In this document: positions 57,276 to 64,000 of the stretch, piece by piece
How positions within the stretch are numbered: the first letter of the stretch is position 1
Layout of the letters: every line of letters starts with the position of its first letter
Assembly (NCBI RefSeq): GCF_904849725.1
Contig: NC_058519.1
Location: 360,685,974 to 360,749,973 of the forward strand
Reading direction: 5' to 3'
Length of the DNA stretch: 64,000 nt
DNA from: Hordeum vulgare subsp. vulgare
Taxonomy: Eukaryota; Streptophyta; Magnoliopsida; Poales; Poaceae
Made by a program: the position numbers and the translations under genes
Notes under the pieces: model-generated
What the model was told of the DNA's origin: nothing
Seen by the model: only the letters and a program-made list of their open reading frames with translations
Database searches by the model: none

Positions 57276-57805
57276 TTACCACATCTATTAGATTTTGGAG
57301 ATTGGTGTCTCCTAGATTGGTTAGGTGTCGCTTGGGAGCCTCGTACTTCGTGTGGAGGTGAACTAAGAAGTTTTTAAGGGCAAGGAGATCGCCTACTTCA
57401 TGAAGATCTGCCCCAAGTGAGGCTAGTCTTTCTTGGAAGTAAGCCATGGTGGAATAGACAAGGTTGCTTCTCTATGGACCCTTCATGGGTTGAGCCCTCT
57501 ATGGACTCTCTCGACCGTTACCCTCCATGGGTTGAAGTCTCCATGTATGATAGCACCACCTATTGGAACCATGCCAAAAATATCCGTGCCATCTTTGTGT
57601 TTGATCTTCCTATCCCTACCCTCTACTTACATGTGCATGTCTTTACTTTCCGCTGATATACTCTTAGGCTTGCATGTGTAGGGTGTGCTTGACTTGCTAT
57701 AAATGTGAAAACTTGCCCACAACTAAAATTGGGAAAAGGCTAGATTTTTATTTGGTCAAGTAGTCTAATCACCCCCTCCACTCTAGACATACTAGTGATC
57801 CTACA
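57276..57805 (+). repeat. Probable 3' part of a Copia LTR
   Basis: 530 bp with no coding match. The final part (AATTGGGAAAAGGCTAGA ... CACCCCCTCCACTCTAGAC ... GATCCTACA) looks like the end of a plant Copia LTR in plus orientation, and gag of the same orientation follows. The left limit is set by the end of LINE similarity and is uncertain. No PBS follows: gag starts abruptly at 57806, so LTR end and gag are joined by a deletion. Confidence 0.55.
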
Positions 57806-60369
57806 AGACCCAAGAGAGCTCCACCACAGATTGACCACCCTTGTCGTTTGTCTCCGAGTTCATGGGAGCAAGGACACCGATAACACTTGGGTCAAGCGCA
57901 AGTTCCTCAAGGCTATCATGCCATTCAACAAAGGCATACCTTTCGTGATCCGTCAAAGACCAGACTTTCACTCCTTGTGCTCGACCAAAGTTTTGGATGA
58001 GTTCATTACTATGAACATCTTGGACAAGACCGCACACAACTCTCTAGCTTGTGTTCAACGATCAAAGAAGCCCAACCTTGCTTTGAAGGCCAAGGCAATC
58101 TTGGAGGAGGAAGAAGAATAAGAGGAGGAGTGTTTCCCAAAATACACTAAGTATGCTTACCACGAGCACATGGCTCTTGCGTTTAGGAAATTTTAGGGCA
58201 ACAAGGGGAACACCAAGCCCAGCTTATCCAATGAAAACTCAAGTGTATCCAAGGGAAAGCAATGGGTGAGGACACGCTACAATTGTGGTAGTGTAAGTCA
58301 CTTTGTTGTAGATTGCCCCTACGAGAAGCGAGAATATAATGGAGGCAAGCTCATTCGCAAGGACAAGTCCAAGTCCTTCCCCAACAAGAAAAACTTCAGT
58401 AAGAGGGTGCCTCCTAAGGGTTTGATGGTTCAAGAAGAGTATAAATCTAATATGATGATGATGATGAAAAAGTGGAGAAGGAATGACTACGGCTACCGTG
58501 GGCATTCCCATCTCTCCTCCTCCCACGACATCACTCTTTGACTCCCCAAACGAGGATCACATCCCCATCGCCAGGTGTCTCATGGCCAAGGCCTACAACA
58601 AGGTAGCCTCCAACATGAAAACTACCATCTACACTACTCCTTCTATGGATAGTGGAGATGAAAAGGAGGATGTAAAAGTAGATGAAAATTCCTTTGATAA
58701 ATTCATGCGTAAACTCAAAGCTGAGACCAAGAAGCATTTCATTGCTCTCTTCGAACAATTAGGTGAGGCCATTGATACCATTAAGTCTCATGAAGAGACT
58801 ATCTCTAAGATGGAAGGGAATAGTCGAGATTATGTTGATGATATCGCGGATATTTCCTATGCTTTAGAAGAATAGCAAAGTCTCTGTTTGACTCTTTAGG
58901 AGTCACACAACATTGACTTGGCTAGACTTAAGAAAGATCTTGATCATTCTCAAATTCTTGCTCGTGTGCTTAAATCCGAGAAGGTTGAACTTGGGGCTGG
59001 CCATGAGGAACTCAATGAGGAGTTTGGGTTGCTTGAAAATGCTCATAAGGCCTTGAAGAGTACTGACGCTAATCTCAAAGCTTCTTACGCTCAACTCCAA
59101 GTGAATCTAACAAAGGAGATTGCTACTTGTCCTCCCTTTGTGTTAACTGACAATGCTCGTGCATCTACCCTTGTTGTGAGCGTGTGCACCTTATGGCAGA
59201 AAATGCTAAGTTGAAAGAGCAACTTGAGAAGGGCCTTGTGACTTGCATCCAAGGGAAGAAGAACCTCAACGGCCTTTTGACCAATGAAACGAAATTTATG
59301 TCCAAGGAGGGACTTGGGTTTGTACCCAAGTAAAAGAAGAAGCAATCCAAGATGAAAGACAAGACCAAGAAATATCCCCTCTTAAAGAAACATTTGTAAA
59401 AGAGGGAGAGGGTGCTCTTAAGGAGATGAAGAACAATGTGATGGGTGGTAAGGCCAAAAGGGGCTATTCTACCCATCCCAACAAGACTGGCGATTTTAAC
59501 CCTTCATATGTTTGTGTGTCGTGCTAGCGACGGGCATGTTTATACCAAATTTGTTGGTTCTCCATATGAGTACATTGAATGGTCTATTTGGGTTCCTAAT
59601 ACCCATGTTGCTAACCTCAAAGGACCCATTCAAGAATGGGTACCTAAATCCAAGCATTGATCTTATGTAGGAATTTTCTTGTGGAGGAGGATCATGGTTG
59701 CTCGGTAATGGTGCAACAAATCGTATGTCCGAGAGCAAGAAATTGGTGGTGGATGTATAAAGTAACTCATCTATGGACACTAAATTACGATTTGGTGATG
59801 CTTCAATTCCGAAGGTATTGGGTCTTGGCAAGGTGGTGATCTCTATGGACTTAACCATTGGGGAAGTCATGCTTGTTGAGACTCTTGCATTCAATTTACT
59901 TTGTGTTCGTTAACTCACACTCATGGGCTTTTCTAGTTTCTTTGATATTGATACCATGGCCCTCTTGTGGAGCAAGACTCTTAAAGTAGCCTATGTTGGA
60001 TATGTTGAGAACAGGCTCTATGTGGTCAACTTCTCGGAGAAGCTCACTAAGACCACAACATGTCTAATGGTTAAGTTGATGTGGGATGGCTTTGGCATCA
60101 CCGTCTATCCCATGTCAATATGAGATCTTTGCAAAGTCTCCTAACAGGGGACCATGAGTGTGGACTAACAAATGTTAGTTTTTCCAAAAATCGTGCTTCG
60201 AATGCTTATAACGAAGGAAAGCTACATGAGATGTCTCGTCGCCCCATGACTACTATTTACTCAAAGAGGCCCCTAGAGCTCCTCCACATGGATCTCTTCG
60301 GTCCTCCATATTTTTATAGTCTTGCGAGAATAAAGTATTGCCTGGTGACTATGGATGATTAGTCAAGAT
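57806..60369 (+). pseudogene. gag: Decayed Copia gag, protease and integrase N-terminus
   Basis: A second Copia family, unlike A/B/C. Gag middle (RELHHRLTTLVVCLRVHGSKD ... LDEFITMNIL), stops at 58119 and 58194, then a zinc-knuckle segment (RYNCGSVSHFVVDCPYEKRE) whose first Cys is Arg. An acidic and coiled-coil-rich part follows (58483-59214: KLKAETKKHFIALFEQLGEAIDTIKSHEETISKME; HEELNEEFGLLENAHKALKSTDANLKASYAQL). Next are a protease-like segment (WLLGNGATNRMSESKKLV; DSGATNHM expected) and the integrase pre-domain (WLWHHRLSHVNMRSLQSL ... LLHMDLFGP). It stops at 60369, where an LTR is inserted. Many stops and frameshifts. Confidence 0.8.
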
Positions 60370-63049
60370 TGAAAGGACAACGATGTCGCCTAGAGGGGGG
60401 GGGGGGGTGAATAGGCGTGTTAAAAACTTCTACGGATTTGGCTTTATCCTAACACACAAATAAACTAAGAGGGTACTTTTCAAGCACAAATCCTAAATAT
60501 ACTAGGCTCAACTACCTGCACCAGCAACTTGTTCTGCTAAGATGAACACAACAAGATTACTCACAAGCACAAGTAAGTTACACAAACTTACTTGAGCAAC
60601 ATCACAAGATATGTGAGTGTATGACAGATATTAGCAAATCACAATAAACGCAAGATATATCAATAGTAGCAAGTCTGAATTGCAGGATATAAAGTGTAGG
60701 CCTAAATGATTAATCTTTACAAGGAAATAGCCAACACAATATAATGAGGACAACAATATGTAGCGAATGTACGCTCAAGTAACCAAAGTAAACCACAAGT
60801 AAGGAGTTAGGGTTAAGGATAACCGAAGTCACGGAGACGAGGATGTATCCCGATGTTCACTTCCTTGGAGGGAAGCTAGTCACCATTAGAGAGGTGGATG
60901 TTACCACGAAGGAACACCAATGACACGAAGGCTCACCCTATTCTCCCTTTGAGACAACAGCACGATGGCGTTTCTCAACCACTAGTGGTAAGACTTTGAG
61001 GTGGCTTCCGAACCCTCACAACCTTTTCGGGGGTAATCACAATGGTTTTATTCCTCTCCGAAGAACTCCTACCGCCTAGGAGTCTCCAACCTCCAAGAGT
61101 AACAAGATCATGAGGACTGCTCAAAACTTGCTCAAATCACAAACAGCTTGGGTTGAGAGGAGGAGAGGGAGACGATCTATCTTTTGATTGGAGCAACCCT
61201 CAAAGACACTCACAGATGCACTTGGGATCTAGCTTTTGGTGTAGGTAAATGGGAGTGAGAAAGAAATATGTTCTTGAAATCTTTTGGTTGTATTTCGCAA
61301 CCCCCACTCGAGGTGGGGGGAAGACTATATATAGTGGTGGTGGAAAAGTGACCGTTGGATCCATTTATGCTGTGCAGTTGCCGGACGTCCGATAGTTCAT
61401 GGTCATCCGGACAACCACGAGGGGTCGGACGTCCGACATTGGTTGGTCGTCCGTAGATGCAGAAGGTATCTAATTACCATAGTATTTGCTGGAGAGGTAA
61501 TCAGCATACGGTCGTCTGAAGACACACAAAATATTAGGTCAGCATCAGGTGAAAGAGTGAACAGCGCATGGATGACTAAAGGCATCGGCCGTCCGGGGCA
61601 CGGTCGCATGAAATGGTCGGAAGTCCGACATTTTGGATATATTTGGTGGCAACGGAATTCCTACCGTATCCGGACGCCCGGTTCTCGGACGACCGGAGGG
61701 GCCGGAAGTTCGAAGGTTTGACTATGTTGGCTGGCTCCGGATTTCTAGACGGCATCGACCATCTGGGGTCCGGACGTCCGAGAACTATCGAACGACCGAA
61801 CGGGGAGCAGACCAACTAGGAAGATATAGAGAGTGGAATTGCCTAGAGTTTTGAGCAAATTTCTTGCAAGACCCAGCGATCCCCTCTTAATAGTGCGGGA
61901 TCCCTAAAACTCAAAAATCGTAAAAGAGCTACACTACATAGCTACCAATAATCCATACTTGAGTGTATATGTTTATTCGGTAATCATCACTCCGCACCAC
62001 TAACGTCAAAGGAACTAATACTTTTGAGTCACGCCTTAGACTCGAGCTTGATATTATTGTTTCTTCTTGGCTTAAGCTGAAGGCAAGACATTGATGAAGT
62101 CTTCAAGTAGCTCTCCCATACATAATGTGGAAAGCCTTGTTGTGTACTATCGTGTGAACATCCACAAGCTTCAAGCATGTAATCCTTAGAAACGGTTATC
62201 TTGGACTTGTCCTTGTCAAATATGATCATGAACCCTTGATGTCATCATCTTATGGACACTTGGAATTTCTCTCTTGATGCGAGCCCATGAGAGTTACTTA
62301 ACCCTTATAGACATAGACAACACATATTATGCGTTAGTACACAATGTGCAATTGACAATTACTTAACATACCACGGAATCCCATGTGGTACATAATTTGC
62401 GCTTGTGTGATGACCAACTTTGAGTTAACTCATTGGTCTTCATGTTGGTCAACATTTATCTTAGATCCATGATTAATCTTGATGCCTTCAAAGCCCTATT
62501 GATTTCTTGTTAGGCTTCATTGCTTTAAGAAATGATTGCCAATATATCAATTCACCATGACCATATCAAGTTTCTTCATGAATCTCATATTGGCTATAAC
62601 TTGCTCGTCTTCATGATACAACATATGAGCTCATCAAGATCCTATTTTCAATACATATGTAGAATTCTTCTCTTTAATTATTCTCTCAAGATCTTGATAC
62701 ATCATGGCTCAAGCCATAAGCCAAAGCATGAGAATGTCTAAGATCCTCAATGAACTCCACATAGATCATTTTAGTTCATCACATGGAATTCATCTTGATC
62801 GTATCATATTTGATTCACTCATTGAGCTCATCCTTGATGCATGCATAATAATATGTATATGAAATTCATTTAGAATTCATTCAAGCTCCTTCTTGCATAT
62901 TCATGGAACAAGCATACTTCAAATCATCTAATATTCTTCATGTGTTGCATATAGAACATTCCTTCAAATGTATAACTCAATGCAAACATTAGTCCGTTAG
63001 GATTGTCATCAATTACCAAAACCACACATGGGAACTACATGCACTTTCA
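60370..63049 (-). repeat. LTR H of a third LTR element
   Basis: 2680 bp. Plus-strand ends are TGAAAGGACAACG and TGCACTTTCA, giving inverted termini TGAAAG/CTTTCA. The right edge is followed by a polypurine tract on the minus strand (CCAAAATGGGGGAGAT, 63050-63065), so this is the 3' LTR of a minus-strand element. A TATA box (TATATATA) is at 61326-61333. A run of 13 Gs is at 60395-60407 and several GGACGTCC palindromes lie at 61380-61775. It interrupts the Copia integrase frame; the candidate target site is AAGAT (60365-60369), but its partner is outside the window. Confidence 0.75.
61326..61333 (-). promoter_or_regulatory. TATA box in LTR H
   Basis: TATATATA in context CTATATATAG, itself palindromic, so direction follows the LTR orientation set by the PPT. 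Confidence 0.5.
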
Positions 63050-64000
63050 ATCTCCCCCATTTTGGTAGTTGATGACGATCTCAACCATAGGATTTATATA
63101 ATGAATTTTAACACAAGTATGCGATTTACCCAAGGATATATTGAATACTTGGGATGGTTTTGATAGCGTCAAGTGTCACAAAGATACTTGAGTTTATCAC
63201 ACTCGGTGTACTAACATCAAAATACTTGATAGCGTCAAGTGTCACAAAGATGTTTGAGTTTATCACAATCCGTGTACTAATATCAAAATACTACACAATA
63301 TATAGAGCATGCTCCCCCACAATATATGCATGTGTGAACGAACTATGAACTTTCTTGCATATATTGGTTGACATGAACTAGGTGGAGTTTTCTCTATGTG
63401 CTCTATATATACTAATTCATGCAATAAACAATATCCTAAATCCTCTAAGCTTCTCCCCCATTGGCAACAAATGCCAAAATGGGACAAATATCGAAGAAAA
63501 TGAGTTCCTCCTTACTGTATGTGTATTGCAAGATGTGAGTGAAATAAAATGCACATATTTAATGACAGGAAATTTGAGGAACTCGGGATCTAGAGATTGC
63601 AACAGATGGGATATGAAAATAAGTATTCAACAAACATTTTAAAGATCCAAACAACATATTTTGGACAAGGTATAATGTGAATATCCAAATTGATCAGTAT
63701 GATAAGTGTGGGTTCAAACTACATCCAAACACATGAGTGCATAAGATTATGTGCAAGACATATAGGCACTTGCTTCGCAACCTCTTACCGACACCACCAA
63801 TGAATCAATAAGGAAGGGACCAAGTGACCGGCAAGGATCAAGTGATATCGCAAAGATGGGAACTTATTTATGTGCACACATTTCTAAATGGACACTATGT
63901 ATCCACAACGAAACTTGCATACACAAAAAGTCACAATTGATAAGAACATGATATGCACAAGTGAATCCATTATCATCCACATGTTATCGTAACATAAGAG
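63050..64000 (-). other. 3' internal region of element H, with PPT
   Basis: PPT at 63050-63065 beside LTR H, then about 0.94 kb of AT-rich sequence with no supported coding frame, up to the window end. It includes a 66-bp tandem duplication at 63161-63292. The element continues to the right. Confidence 0.65.
63161..63292. repeat. Tandem duplication, two 66-bp units
   Basis: Unit 1 is 63161-63226 and unit 2 is 63227-63292. Both read TGATAGCGTCAAGTGTCACA at the start and end with ATCAAAATACT. A few mismatches separate them. Confidence 0.9.

Noticed and set aside
60370..63049. LTR H as a 5' LTR of the plus-strand Copia fragment before it
   Set aside because: The polypurine tract at 63050-63065 shows H is a 3' LTR of a minus-strand element, and H cuts the Copia integrase frame.

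Overview
This window is repetitive nuclear DNA from a large grass genome. The LTRs, PBS and gag-pol of the commonest element look like the BARE-1/WIS/Angela Copia group of wheat, barley and Aegilops, so a Triticeae species is the likely source (family names are from memory; no search was run). I see no host gene, tRNA, rRNA or CRISPR array. Almost every base can be assigned to a nested retrotransposon layer.

Layout. (1) 1-20347: three minus-strand Copia elements in a head-to-tail array. A (internal 1-5211) and B (internal 7035-12324) share one LTR at 5212-7034. B has its own 5' LTR (12325-14149). After 2 bp follows the 3' LTR of C (14152-15972), then C internal DNA to 20347, where it is cut off inside its leader. 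(2) 20348-21474: a plus-strand LTR fragment of the same group, head-to-head with C. (3) 21475-53824: a very large inverted repeat. The left arm is 21475-40013, the right arm 43460-53824, and a 3.4 kb spacer lies between. Both arms carry the same nest in mirror image: a LINE, a ~4.05 kb solo LTR inside the LINE, a Gypsy element (E on the left, E' on the right) inside the LINE, and a Copia solo LTR inside the Gypsy integrase. (4) The left arm alone carries an 8.24 kb non-autonomous Gypsy-like element D (26194-34432, TSD GGCCC); the right arm keeps the empty site. The spacer carries solo LTR F (41110-42522, TSD GTGCA). (5) 53825-57275: the rest of the 4 kb solo LTR and the LINE reverse transcriptase 5' part. 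(6) 57276-60369: a decayed plus-strand Copia fragment. (7) 60370-64000: the 3' LTR and 3' internal end of another minus-strand LTR element, running off the window.

Order of events read from nesting: LINE; then the 4 kb LTR element and Gypsy E into the LINE; then a BARE-like element into E, reduced to a solo LTR; then the inverted duplication; then element D and the 20348-21474 LTR element, whose empty sites survive in the right arm. Both arms share old stop codons in E and each has private ones, so an already dead element was copied.

Functionally the elements encode gag, retropepsin, integrase, reverse transcriptase and RNase H. Nearly all are broken. Copia B is the least damaged. Gypsy E also carries a long, apparently intron-containing ORF antisense to pol, between pol and its 3' LTR.
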